DNA from: Burkholderia lata
GTDB lineage: Bacteria > Pseudomonadota > Gammaproteobacteria > Burkholderiales > Burkholderiaceae
Assembly (NCBI RefSeq): GCF_902499335.1
Contig: NZ_CABVQK010000014.1
Span: 177,860 to 241,859, forward strand
Length of the DNA: 64,000 nucleotides
Direction: 5' to 3'
Of the stretch, positions 17,132 to 25,899 are shown in pieces. Within the stretch, counting starts at the first letter, position 1; the number at the start of each line of letters is the position of its first letter. Under the pieces are notes generated by a model. The model did not search any database, was not told the origin of the DNA, and worked only from the letters and a program-made list of their open reading frames with translations. The position numbers were made by a program, and so were the translations under genes.

Positions 17132-18013
17132 ATGACCGCTCCGATCAAAGCCCTGCTGAAGCCGCACGTGCGCGACATCGGCAACCTGCAGGTGCGCCGC
17201 ACGCTGCCCGCGCTCGCCGCCCGCCTCGTCGGCCCGTTCATCTTCTTCGATCACATGGGGCCCGCCACGCTGCCGCCCGGCACGGGGCTCGACGTGCGCC
17301 CGCATCCGCATATCGGCCTCGCCACCGTCACCTACCTGTTCGACGGCGCGATCCTGCACCGCGACAGCCTCGGCTCGCTGCAGGAGATCGTGCCGGGCGA
17401 CGTGAACTGGATGACGGCCGGCCGCGGAATCGTCCACTCCGAACGCACGCCCGACGCGCAGCGCGAACACGGCCACACCGTGCACGGGATCCAGACCTGG
17501 GTCGCGCTGCCGCGCGCGCACGAGACGACCGAGCCGTCGTTCGAACACCATGCGGCCGACACGCTGCCGAAGCGCAATGAGGACGGCGTGTCGCTGACGG
17601 TGATCGCCGGCGATGCATTCGGGCTGAGTTCGCCGGTCACGACGTTCTCGCGCACGCTGTACGTCGCGGCCGAATTCGCGGCCGGCGGCCGTCTCGAACT
17701 CGACGCGTCGCACGAAGAGCGCGCGGTCTACGTGGTCGACGGCGAGCTCGCGATCGACGGCACGCCGGTGCCGGCCGAGCAGATGGCCGTGCTCGCGCCC
17801 GGTGCAACAGTCACACTGACGAGCGCCAGCGGCGCACGCGCGATGCTGCTCGGCGGCGACAAGATCGACGGCGAGCGCTTCATCGAATGGAATTTCGTCG
17901 CCAGCAGCCGCGAAGCGATCGAGCGCGCGAAAGAAGCATGGACGCGCCAGGAAATGGGCAAGGTGCCGGGCGAGACCGAGTGGATTCCGCTGCCCGAGTC
18001 GAAGCCGCGTTGA
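17132..18013 (+). CDS. Pirin family protein (cupin)
   Basis: A 293-residue bicupin of the pirin family. The N-terminal cupin has the metal ligands H-P-H-I-G near residue 56, a further His in G-R-G-I-V-H-S-E-R-T, and a Glu close by; the pirin C-terminal domain follows. Some bacterial pirins have quercetinase activity and others bind metabolic enzymes; which applies here cannot be told. The start ATG 17132 fits the family; the open frame upstream is opposite the EamA gene. It is followed after 52 bp by the chaperedoxin gene and may be co-transcribed. Confidence 0.9.
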   Translation: MTAPIKALLKPHVRDIGNLQVRRTLPALAARLVGPFIFFDHMGPATLPPGTGLDVRPHPHIGLATVTYLFDGAILHRDSLGSLQEIVPGDVNWMTAGRGIVHSERTPDAQREHGHTVHGIQTWVALPRAHETTEPSFEHHAADTLPKRNEDGVSLTVIAGDAFGLSSPVTTFSRTLYVAAEFAAGGRLELDASHEERAVYVVDGELAIDGTPVPAEQMAVLAPGATVTLTSASGARAMLLGGDKIDGERFIEWNFVASSREAIERAKEAWTRQEMGKVPGETEWIPLPESKPR

Positions 18014-18065
18014 AAAAGGGGCGCACTGCCCCCATCCTGACGACATTCGAACGAAAGAGAACGAC

Positions 18066-18914
18066 ATGGACACCACGCTTGCCACATTCGAGAAAGACGT
18101 CATCGAGGCGTCGCTGGACGCACCCGTGCTGGTCGACTTCTGGGCGCCGTGGTGCGGCCCCTGCAAGACGCTCGGCCCGCTGCTGGAGAAGCTCGAAAGC
18201 GATTACGAAGGCCGCTGGAAGCTCGTGAAGGTCAACGTCGACGAGAACCAGGAACTCGCCGCGCACTTCCAGACGCGCAGCATCCCGCACGTGATCGCGT
18301 TCGCCGACGGGCGCCCGGTCGACCAGTTCGTCGGTGTGCTACCCGAGGGCCAGCTGCGCGCCTTCCTCGACCGGCTGCTGCCGGCGCCCGAGGAAGCCGA
18401 ACGGCGTGCCGCGCAGTACGCGATCGCCGAGGAGCGTTACGACGACGCGCTCACGCACCTCGAGTCGGCGCTCGCACTGAACCCCGGCTTCGACGACGCA
18501 CGCCTCGATTTGATCGAACTGCTGCTCGCGAGCAACCAGGTCGACGCCGCGCGCGCCGAGACCGAACGCCTGTCGCCGCAAACCGTGCAGAACGGCGATC
18601 CGCGCTACCAGGCGATCAAGACCCGTTTCGACGCACTCGAAGCCACGGCCGACCTGCCGCCGACCGATGCGCTCGAAGCGCGCATCGCGGCGAACCCGGC
18701 CGATCTCGACGCGCGTTTCGATCTCGCGCAGAGCCTGATCGCGCGGCGGGCGTATGAAGGGGCGCTGGAGCAGTTGCTGGAAATCGTCACGCGCGATCGC
18801 GCGTACGGCGACGATCTCGGCCGCCGCACGATGATCTCGGTATTCGAGCTGGCCGGCGATCACCCGGACCTCGTCGCCGGATGGCGGCGCAAGCTGAGCA
18901 TGGCGCTCAACTGA
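18066..18914 (+). CDS. cnoX: Thioredoxin–TPR chaperedoxin (CnoX/YbbN type)
   Basis: A 282-residue protein. Residues 1–105 form a thioredoxin domain with an intact W-C-G-P-C active site (F-W-A-P-W-C-G-P-C-K) and the cis-Pro motif S-I-P-H-V; residues 115–282 form a TPR-like helical domain. In E. coli, CnoX/YbbN has an altered active site (S-x-x-C), so this copy is predicted to be redox-active, as reported for some other bacterial CnoX proteins. The family holds unfolded proteins after oxidative or bleach stress and hands them to GroEL or DnaK. Start ATG 18066 follows GAAAGAGAACGAC. Confidence 0.88.
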   Translation: MDTTLATFEKDVIEASLDAPVLVDFWAPWCGPCKTLGPLLEKLESDYEGRWKLVKVNVDENQELAAHFQTRSIPHVIAFADGRPVDQFVGVLPEGQLRAFLDRLLPAPEEAERRAAQYAIAEERYDDALTHLESALALNPGFDDARLDLIELLLASNQVDAARAETERLSPQTVQNGDPRYQAIKTRFDALEATADLPPTDALEARIAANPADLDARFDLAQSLIARRAYEGALEQLLEIVTRDRAYGDDLGRRTMISVFELAGDHPDLVAGWRRKLSMALN

Positions 18915-18930
18915 ACTGACGTGTGACCCG

Positions 18931-18949
18931 CCGGGCCGCAACGGCCCGG
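18931..18949. terminator. GC-rich hairpin between convergent cnoX and tcdA, no T-run
   Basis: CCGGGCCG/CGGCCCGG arms (18931–18938, 18942–18949) with a 3-nt loop. There is no T-tract, so termination is only a possibility. Confidence 0.35.
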
Positions 18950-19030
18950 CCGCGGGATCGCCCCGCATGACCTACGACGGCGCGCGTCACGCGCCGCAGC
19001 ATTCCCTCAACGACCGCGATTCACGACGGC

Positions 19031-19888
19031 TCAGCCGGCGGCCTGCGCCGCGATCGCGCGCAGCGCATGCGCGGCGGCCGCGAAGCCGAAGCTCGCGGTC
19101 ACGCACACGCTCGAACCGAATCCCGCACAGTTGAGCCCCGCGACGTGCGCGGCCGCGGACGGCTCGGCGCCGTCCTCGAGGTCGCAGGCGGCCGCTTCCG
19201 GATAGATCAGCGGCTCGTCGGAATACACGGCGCTGACCTTGAAGCGCGCCTTCGGCCCGCGCGGAAAGCCGTGCTGCTTGCGCAACTGCGCGCGCACCTT
19301 CGACAGCAGCGGATCCTGGATCGTCAGCGCGAGATCGTCGATCCGGATGCGCGTCGGGTCGAGCTGGCCGCCCGCGCCGCCGACCACGACGAGCGGCTGG
19401 CGCTTCGCGACGCACCACGCGATCAGCGCGACCTTCGTGCGCACGCTGTCGATCGCGTCGATCACATAGTCGAAGCCGCCGCCGAGCAGCGCATCGAAGT
19501 TGTCGGGCTCGACGAAATCCTCGATCCGGTTCACGCGGCACGCGGGATCGATCAGCGCGATCCGCTCGGCCATCGCGTCGACCTTCGGCTTGCCGTAATT
19601 GCCGTCGAGCGCGTGGATCTGCCGGTTCGTATTGCTTTCCGCGACGTTGTCGAGATCGATCAGCGTCAGCGTGCCGACCGCGTTGCGCGCGAGCGCCTCG
19701 GCCACCCACGACCCGACGCCACCGATCCCGATCACCGCGACGTGTGCGCGCTCGAACGCGGCGGCCGCCGGCGCGCCGTACAGCCGCGCGACGCCGCCGA
19801 AACGCCGCGCTCGATCCACGTCAAGCTGGATTTCCGGGGTCGGGGTAAGATCAGAGGAACTGGGCGGGGCAGCGTCGGCGACGGACAT
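19031..19888 (-). CDS. tcdA: tRNA threonylcarbamoyladenosine dehydratase TcdA
   Basis: A 285-residue E1/ThiF-like protein. It has the adenylate-binding G-I-G-G-V-G-S-W-V-A-E-A-L-A-R, D-L-D-N-V-A-E-S-N-T-N-R-Q with the conserved Arg, and D-A-I-D-S-V-R-T-K. TcdA uses ATP to cyclise t6A to ct6A in tRNAs. The Met at 19888 begins a short nonconserved leader; a longer open frame reaches 19966. The G-L-N-C-A-G-F-G-S-S near the C-terminus is usual for the family. Convergent with cnoX, divergent from pdxH. Confidence 0.93.
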   Translation of the reverse strand: MSVADAAPPSSSDLTPTPEIQLDVDRARRFGGVARLYGAPAAAAFERAHVAVIGIGGVGSWVAEALARNAVGTLTLIDLDNVAESNTNRQIHALDGNYGKPKVDAMAERIALIDPACRVNRIEDFVEPDNFDALLGGGFDYVIDAIDSVRTKVALIAWCVAKRQPLVVVGGAGGQLDPTRIRIDDLALTIQDPLLSKVRAQLRKQHGFPRGPKARFKVSAVYSDEPLIYPEAAACDLEDGAEPSAAAHVAGLNCAGFGSSVCVTASFGFAAAAHALRAIAAQAAG

Positions 19889-20016
19889 GGCGGCAAGGAA
19901 AACGTAAGTCGAGCAGCCCTCTATTTTGCCTGAACTCCCCGCTCGCACGCGCCACTGTACACGCACGTTTCTCGCGCGTTGGCTACAATGGTTCCAGATT
20001 GAAGCGTTTGCATAAC

Positions 20017-20661
20017 ATGACGACTCTCGCCGATCTCCGCATCAATTACTCACGTGCTTCGCTCGACGAAGCCGACGTCGCCCACGACCCCTTCGCCCAG
20101 TTCGAACGCTGGTTCAAGGAGGCGCTCGCCGCCAAGCTGCCCGAGCCGAACACGATGACGCTCGCGACCGTCGGCGACGACGGCCGGCCGTCGGCACGCA
20201 TCGTGCTCATCAAGGGCGTCGACGAACGCGGGTTCGTCTTCTTTACCAATTACGAGAGCCGCAAGGGGCGCGATCTCGCCGCGCACCCGCAGGCCGCGCT
20301 GCTGTTCTACTGGATCGAACTCGAGCGCCAGGTGCGCATCGAAGGCCGGATCGAGAAAACCACCGCCGAGGAAAGCGACCGCTATTTCGCGTCGCGCCCG
20401 CTCGGCTCGCGCATCGGCGCCTGGGCGTCCGAGCAGAGCGCGGTGATCGACAGCCGCGCGACGCTCGAAGCGCAGGAAAAGGCCGTCAGCGAACGCTACG
20501 GCGACAACCCGCCGCGCCCGCCACACTGGGGCGGCTACCGCCTCGTGCCCGACTCGATCGAGTTCTGGCAGGGCCGCCCGTCGCGGCTGCACGACCGCCT
20601 GCTCTATACGCGCGACGCCGCGACGTCGCCGGGCTGGTCGATCTCGCGCCTGTCGCCGTAA
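20017..20661 (+). CDS. pdxH: Pyridoxamine/pyridoxine 5'-phosphate oxidase
   Basis: A 214-residue FMN-dependent enzyme making pyridoxal 5'-phosphate. The N-terminal M-T-T-L-A-D-L-R-I-N-Y, the FMN-binding R-P-S-A-R-I-V-L-I-K-G and F-F-T-N-Y-E-S-R-K-G, then R-P-L-G-S-R-I-G-A-W-A-S-x-Q-S, and the terminal W-G-G-Y-x-L-x-P-x-x-x-E-F-W-Q-G-R-x-S-R-L-H-D-R are all present. The Met at 20017 matches homologues better than the in-frame Met at 19999. Apparently a single gene. Confidence 0.95.
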   Translation: MTTLADLRINYSRASLDEADVAHDPFAQFERWFKEALAAKLPEPNTMTLATVGDDGRPSARIVLIKGVDERGFVFFTNYESRKGRDLAAHPQAALLFYWIELERQVRIEGRIEKTTAEESDRYFASRPLGSRIGAWASEQSAVIDSRATLEAQEKAVSERYGDNPPRPPHWGGYRLVPDSIEFWQGRPSRLHDRLLYTRDAATSPGWSISRLSP

Positions 20662-20782
20662 GCGCGGCGCCGGCGCATGCCGGTCGTGTCTCGTGTTGCA
20701 TCCGGGCGCCCGCCTCGCAAGCGACGGGCGCCGGTCAAGATACTTGGCTGTATTCGATTCAACGAACAAACGGAGAATCCAT

Positions 20783-22003
20783 ATGTTCTGGGAAAAGAAG
20801 CTGGCACAGTGGGCGGACGAAGTACGGGCGAAAGCGAACATACCGGCGCGCCTCGTGCTGTGGAACGGCGATCAACTCGATTTCGGCACCTTCAGCGCGC
20901 CGCAGGTCACGCTGAAGGTGAACAGCGCGTCGGCGTTGCCGCTGTTGCTCGAACCGAGCCTCGACAATCTCGGCGAGGCGTACGTGAAGGGCAAGATCGA
21001 CATCGAAGGCAAGCTGTCGGACATCATCAACATCGGCTACTCGCTCGCGCGCAGCACGGTGACGAGCGCGAGCAAGCTCGCGCGCGTGAAGCGCTACTTC
21101 AGTCACTCGAAGACGACCGACAAGAAGGCGATCCAGTATCACTACGATGTCTCGAACGAGTTCTACCAGCTGTGGCTCGACGAGAACATGGTGTACTCAT
21201 GCGCGTACTTCGAGAACGGCGACGAGGATCTCGCCACCGCGCAGGTCAAGAAGATCGACCACATCCTCACCAAGATCCAGCTTCAGCCCGGCCAGCGCCT
21301 GCTCGACATCGGCTGCGGCTGGGGGGCGCTCGTGCTGCGCGCCGCGCAGAAGTTCGGCGCGCAGTGCCTCGGCGTCACGCTGTCGCAGAACCAGTTCGAC
21401 CTCGCGACCGCGCGCGTGAAGGCCGCCGGGCTGGAAGATAAAATCGAGATCCGGCTGCAGGACTACCGCGAGATCGACGGCCAGTTCGACCGCATTACGA
21501 GCGTCGGGATGTTCGAGCACGTCGGGCGCAAGAACCTGCCGCTCTATTTCTCGCGGGTCCGTGAACTGCTCGCCGACGACGGCATCGCGATGAACCACGG
21601 GATCACGTCGACCGACGCGGAAAGCGGCGAGACGGCGCTCGGCGGCGGCGAGTTCATCGACCGCTACGTGTTCCCGGACGGCGAGCTGCCGCACATCAGC
21701 CTCGCGCTGGAAGCCGCGCAGCGCGGCGGGCTGGAAGCGATTGACGTCGAAAGCCTGCGGCGGCACTATGCGCGCACGCTCGACATCTGGACGGAAAACT
21801 TCGAGGCGAAGGCAGAAGCCGCGCGACAACTCGTCGACGACGAAATATTCCGCATCTGGCGCGTGTATCTCGCCGGTTGCGCATATGCGTTCGAGCACGA
21901 CGACGTGTCGATCTTCCAGATCGTGTGCCGCAAGGCCGGGCAGAGCGCGAAGACGCTGCCGTGGTCGCGGCGCTATATGTACGAACACGCGCTGCCGCGC
22001 TAG
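20783..22003 (+). CDS. cfa: Cyclopropane-fatty-acyl-phospholipid synthase
   Basis: A 406-residue SAM-dependent enzyme of the Cfa/CMAS family. After an N-terminal lipid-binding domain come H-Y-D-V-S-N-E-F-Y-x-L-W-L-D, M-V-Y-S-C-A-Y-F, the SAM motif L-L-D-I-G-C-G-W-G-A, G-V-T-L-S-x-N-Q, and the catalytic M-F-E-H-V-G. A late Y-L-A-G-C-A-Y-A-F supplies the conserved Cys. It adds a methylene bridge to unsaturated phospholipid chains, usually in stationary phase or acid stress. The ATG at 20783 follows CGGAGA. The DUF72 gene starts 23 bp after it. Confidence 0.94.
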   Translation: MFWEKKLAQWADEVRAKANIPARLVLWNGDQLDFGTFSAPQVTLKVNSASALPLLLEPSLDNLGEAYVKGKIDIEGKLSDIINIGYSLARSTVTSASKLARVKRYFSHSKTTDKKAIQYHYDVSNEFYQLWLDENMVYSCAYFENGDEDLATAQVKKIDHILTKIQLQPGQRLLDIGCGWGALVLRAAQKFGAQCLGVTLSQNQFDLATARVKAAGLEDKIEIRLQDYREIDGQFDRITSVGMFEHVGRKNLPLYFSRVRELLADDGIAMNHGITSTDAESGETALGGGEFIDRYVFPDGELPHISLALEAAQRGGLEAIDVESLRRHYARTLDIWTENFEAKAEAARQLVDDEIFRIWRVYLAGCAYAFEHDDVSIFQIVCRKAGQSAKTLPWSRRYMYEHALPR

Positions 22004-22026
22004 GCAGCGCTTCACGCTGGGCATGC

Positions 22027-23322
22027 ATGGGTGACGGCAGGACGCGGCGCAAGGCGCCGCCGGAACGACAGCAGCACGACGACGCCAACGCGCCGCACGC
22101 CGACGGGCAATTCGACCTGTTCGGCGTGCCGGCCGATGCTGCACGCGCGTCGCCCGAGAACGCCGGCCCGCCTGCCGACATCGACGAACATGTGAAACCG
22201 GACGCGTCTGACGACGCGCAGCCGGCACCGCGCACCCGCACCAGCGCCCGTTCTTCAGACGAAGCACCGCCCGCCGCTTCCGGCCTGCTGTGGGACGAAC
22301 CATCCCCGCCCGCCGCGCCGCCGAAGAAGGGCCGGCGCCGGCGCGGCGTGCTGCCCGCGCCGATCGCGCCTGATGTGGCCGATGCAGCGGCCGGCCTGCC
22401 GCCGAATGTCCGGCTCGGCACGTCGTCGTGGTACTTCCCCGGCTGGAACGGCATCGTCTATGACGGCGATTTCGCGCAAACCAAGCTGTCGCGCGAAGGG
22501 CTCGAAGCGTATGGCGCGCATCCGCTGCTGAAGAGCGTGAGCCTCGACCGGTCGTTCTACGGCCCGCTGTCGGTGGCCGACTACCTGCGCTACGCGCAGC
22601 AGGTGCCCGACGATTTCCGCTTCGTCGTGAAGGCGCCGGCCTCCGTGACCGACGCGGTCATCCGCGGCCGGCGCGGCGAACCGTCGGGGCCGAACCCGAC
22701 CTTCCTCGACGCGCAGCTCGCCACCCGCGAATTCGTGCAGCCTTGCCTCGAAGGGCTCGGCCGGAAAGCCGGCGTGCTCGTGTTCCAGTTCTCGCCGCTG
22801 CCCGACCAGTTGCTCGCCCAGCCGGCCGACCTGATCGACCGGCTGGCTGCGTTCTTCGCGGCGCTGCCGCCGCTGCCGCCGGAAGCCGACGGCACCCGCT
22901 ATGCAATCGAGATTCGCGACGCGAGCCTGCTCACGCCGCGTTTCATCCGCGCGCTCGCCGCACTCGGCGTGCGCTACTGCGTCGGCCTGCACGCGCGGAT
23001 GCCCGACCCGCTGCGCCAGGCGGCCGCGCTCGCGCTGCTCGACGGTGACACGCCGGGCCCGCTGATCGTGCGCTGGAGCCTGCACGGCGGTTTCAAGTAC
23101 GAACAGGCGAAGGCGAAATACGAGCCGTTCGACAAGCTCGTCGACGAGGATCCGGCCACGCGCTCGGCGCTCGCCGAGCTGGCCGCGCGCTATGCACTGG
23201 CCGGGCAGCCGGTGATCATCACGATCAACAACAAGGCGGAAGGCTCGGCGCCGCTGTCGTGCATCGCGCTCGCGCGCGCGATCGCCGCCGCGTGCGCACA
23301 GTGGCGCAACGAGGCGGCTTGA
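22027..23322 (+). CDS. DUF72 (YecE-like) protein with a long disordered N-terminal extension
   Basis: A 431-residue protein. Residues from about 128 to the end are a DUF72 TIM-barrel-like domain (V-R-L-G-T-S-S-W-Y-F-P-G-W, then F-R-F-V-V-K-A, Y-A-I-E-I-R-D, and V-I-I-T-I-N-N-K-A-E-G-S-A-P at the C-terminus). Residues 1–127 are low-complexity, rich in Pro, Ala, Asp and Arg, with a basic P-P-K-K-G-R-R-R-R-G just before the domain. Most DUF72 proteins are about 240–300 residues and lack such an extension. Function unknown. The ATG at 22027 lies 23 bp after cfa and is probably in its transcript. Confidence 0.82.
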   Translation: MGDGRTRRKAPPERQQHDDANAPHADGQFDLFGVPADAARASPENAGPPADIDEHVKPDASDDAQPAPRTRTSARSSDEAPPAASGLLWDEPSPPAAPPKKGRRRRGVLPAPIAPDVADAAAGLPPNVRLGTSSWYFPGWNGIVYDGDFAQTKLSREGLEAYGAHPLLKSVSLDRSFYGPLSVADYLRYAQQVPDDFRFVVKAPASVTDAVIRGRRGEPSGPNPTFLDAQLATREFVQPCLEGLGRKAGVLVFQFSPLPDQLLAQPADLIDRLAAFFAALPPLPPEADGTRYAIEIRDASLLTPRFIRALAALGVRYCVGLHARMPDPLRQAAALALLDGDTPGPLIVRWSLHGGFKYEQAKAKYEPFDKLVDEDPATRSALAELAARYALAGQPVIITINNKAEGSAPLSCIALARAIAAACAQWRNEAA

Positions 23323-23355
23323 TAGCCACTTGATATCGGCCTGCGCCGGCCGCGC

Positions 23356-23916
23356 TTACGCGCCGCGCAGCGACTTCAGCCGGTGCGAGAACTTCTGCCG
23401 GAATTTCGCGAGCTTCGGCCCGATCACGACCGAGCAGTAGCCCTGCCCCGGGTTACGCGCGTAGTAGTTCTGGTGATAATCCTCGGCCGGCCAGTAGTTG
23501 CCGTCGAGCGGCACGACCTGCGTGACGATCGGCTGCCCGAACACCTGCTCGCGCTCCAGCTCGCGGATCACGTCGAGTGCCGTGTCGCGTTGCGCGTCCG
23601 AATGCGTGAACACGACCGACCGGTACTGCGTGCCGGTGTCGTTACCCTGCCGGTTCAACTGGGTCGGATCGTGCGTCGCGAAGAAGATCTCGAGAATCTC
23701 GCGATAGCCGATGCGCGCCGGATCGAACGTCACGTTGACGACTTCCGCATGGCCCGTGTCGCCTTCGCAGATGTCGCGATAGCCGGGATTGCGCGCATGG
23801 CCGCCCGCGTAGCCCGACTGGACGGCGGTCACGCCGTCGACGTCGAGAAACACGGCCTCCGTGCACCAGAAACACCCGCCTCCCAATGTCGCGGTTTCAA
23901 GCATCTCGTTCCCCAT
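23356..23916 (-). CDS. msrA: Peptide methionine-S-sulfoxide reductase MsrA
   Basis: A 186-residue MsrA with the active site G-G-C-F-W-C-T-E-A-V-F near residue 15, the G-x-x-x-N-P-x-Y pattern (G-H-A-R-N-P-G-Y), H-A-E-V-V, and Y-H-Q-N-Y near the end. It reduces the S-epimer of methionine sulfoxide. The start M-G-N-E-M (23916) gives a normal length; the second Met (23904) is also possible. Single gene, convergent with the DUF72 gene. Confidence 0.95.
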   Translation of the reverse strand: MGNEMLETATLGGGCFWCTEAVFLDVDGVTAVQSGYAGGHARNPGYRDICEGDTGHAEVVNVTFDPARIGYREILEIFFATHDPTQLNRQGNDTGTQYRSVVFTHSDAQRDTALDVIRELEREQVFGQPIVTQVVPLDGNYWPAEDYHQNYYARNPGQGYCSVVIGPKLAKFRQKFSHRLKSLRGA

Positions 23917-24492
23917 GAAATCAGTCCCTCGTTGATGTCGGCAGCCGGCACGCATGCGCCGGCGCCACCGTTCCGTCACGCCGCTGTGCACTCGATTACG
24001 GGTCGCAACGGCACTTCGGCAAGTATCTCACTCGCGCGCAAACCTGGCAGATTCCACAGGTGCCGCGCACGACCGGCCGTCCGTTTTCTCGTCTACACTT
24101 AGGCACGCGCGAGCGCGGCGGCAAACCCGCTGCCTCGTGCAAAGCACCCGATGCATGCCCGACCCTGATGCAAACATCATCTGCCGGAACATCGCAATGC
24201 ATGCCTTAACAGACATCGCCCGCCTTACCCGCCCGGCCGCCGCTGCTTCGCGGGCCGCTGCTTCGACCGCACCACCCCCTTGCCGTGCATCCGTCCCGCC
24301 CCGCGTGCGGCGATCCGGCACATCGCCTTTATCCGCTTTCACGATCTGATGCACGGCGCCGCACGCGCGCCGACGCGTGCGCCCGCCTGACGATCGCTCC
24401 CGCCGGCGTGATGCGCGCCGCGCGGCAACCCCGACCCGCCCGCAACGAACGGCCGGGCGTCCACGATTCGACACCATCGAGAGGGCATCACC
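23917..24492. other. Non-coding interval upstream of the methanethiol oxidase gene
   Basis: This 576-bp stretch holds no gene that I can support: short open frames on both strands lack family sequence. I see no tRNA-like fold and no clear terminator. It must hold the msrA and methanethiol-oxidase promoters, but no well-spaced –35/–10 pair stands out. Base composition is only slightly lower in GC than the neighbouring genes. Confidence 0.5.
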
Positions 24493-25899
24493 ATGAGCAT
24501 GCGGCCTGACCCGACGTTTCACGCTTCGCCGGAGCTTGCAATGCAGGCGCCGCCGGAAGAGTTTGCCTATACGTTGTTGCTGAGCCCCGATTTTTCCAGA
24601 CCCGACGCGCTCGCCGTGATCGACGTGAAGCCCGGCTCGTCGACCTACGGAAAGATCGTGCATACGGTCACGATGCCGAACACCGGCGACGAGTTTCACC
24701 ACTTCGGCTGGAATGCCTGTTCGTCGTCGCTGTCGCCGCTCACCGGCCATGCGTTCCTCGAGCGCCGCTTCCTGATCATCCCGGGCCTGCGCTCGTCGCG
24801 CATCTACGTGATCGACACGAAGCCGCATCCGACGCAGGCGCGCATCCACAAGATCATCGAGCCCGACGAAATCTTCTCGAAGACCGGCTATTCGCGGCCG
24901 CACACCGTTCACTGCGGGCCCGAGGGCATCTACGTGAGCACGCTCGGCGGCGCGGGCAAGGACGGCACCGACGGCGCGCCCGGCATCTTCATCATGGATT
25001 GCGAAACCTTCGACGTGCTCGGCCGCTGGGAGATCGATCGCGGCCCGCAGGACAAACACTACGACTTCTGGTGGAACCTGCCGCGCGACTACATGGTGTC
25101 GAGCGAGTGGGCGCTGCCGCCGCAATTCGAGAACGGGATCGTGCCCGAGGACCTGCTCGCGAACAAATACGGTCACAGCCTGCATTTCTGGGACCTGCGC
25201 GCACGGCGCAACGTGCAGACGATCGATCTCGGCGCGCAACACCAGATGGCGCTCGAGGTGCGGCCCGCGCATGACCCGGCGCGCGAATACGGATTCGTCG
25301 GCGTCGTGGTCGACACGACGAATCTCGAAGGCTCGATCTGGACCTGGTGGCGCGAAGGCGGCAAGTTCCATGTGAAGAAGACCGCGACGATTCCGGCCGA
25401 GCCGGCCTCGGCCGACGAACTGCCGCCGCTGCTGAAATCGTTCGGCGCGGTGCCGCCGCTCGTGACCGACATCGACCTGTCGCTCGACGACCGCTTCCTC
25501 TACGTGTCGTGCTGGGGCACCGGCGAGATGCGCCAGTACGACGTGTCGGATCCGCACAACCCGGTGCTCGCGGGGTCGGTCCGGATCGGCGGCATCGCGC
25601 GGCGTGCGCCGCACTCGAACGGCCGCACGTTCGCAGGCGGCCCGCAGATGGTCGAGATCAGCCGCGACGGGAAGCGCGTGTACTGGACCAACTCGCTGTA
25701 TTCGACGTGGGACGACCAGTTCTATCCGGGCGGCGTGCCGGGCGCGCAGGTGCTCGCGCATGTGGGGCCGGAAGGCGGGCTGACGCTCGCCGACGATTAC
25801 TGGGTCGAGTTCCCCGACGGCTATCGCGCGCACCAGATCCGGCTCGAAGGCGGCGACTGCTCGACCGACTCGTTCTGCTATCCGTCGGTCAAGCGTTGA
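24493..25899 (+). CDS. mtoX: Methanethiol oxidase / selenium-binding protein SBP56 family
   Basis: A 468-residue protein of the SELENBP1/SBP56 family. Characteristic pieces are F-H-H-F-G-W-N-A-C-S-S near residue 75, L-R-S-S-R-I-Y-V-I-D, H-T-V-H-C-G-P-E-G-I-Y-V-S, F-W-W-N-L-P-R, and the C-terminal G-P-Q-M-V-E-I-S-R-D-G-K-R-V-Y-W-T-N-S-L-Y. In bacteria and humans this family oxidises methanethiol to formaldehyde, hydrogen sulfide and hydrogen peroxide. Bacterial MtoX is periplasmic in Hyphomicrobium; no signal peptide is visible here. The first Cys of the vertebrate C-S-S-C is kept, the second is Ser. Its stop overlaps the next gene's TTG start (TTGA). Confidence 0.85.
   Translation: MSMRPDPTFHASPELAMQAPPEEFAYTLLLSPDFSRPDALAVIDVKPGSSTYGKIVHTVTMPNTGDEFHHFGWNACSSSLSPLTGHAFLERRFLIIPGLRSSRIYVIDTKPHPTQARIHKIIEPDEIFSKTGYSRPHTVHCGPEGIYVSTLGGAGKDGTDGAPGIFIMDCETFDVLGRWEIDRGPQDKHYDFWWNLPRDYMVSSEWALPPQFENGIVPEDLLANKYGHSLHFWDLRARRNVQTIDLGAQHQMALEVRPAHDPAREYGFVGVVVDTTNLEGSIWTWWREGGKFHVKKTATIPAEPASADELPPLLKSFGAVPPLVTDIDLSLDDRFLYVSCWGTGEMRQYDVSDPHNPVLAGSVRIGGIARRAPHSNGRTFAGGPQMVEISRDGKRVYWTNSLYSTWDDQFYPGGVPGAQVLAHVGPEGGLTLADDYWVEFPDGYRAHQIRLEGGDCSTDSFCYPSVKR

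Noticed and set aside
23917..24492. Possible small gene or tRNA in the interval before mtoX
   Set aside because: No cloverleaf, no family sequence, and no start with a good ribosome binding site.
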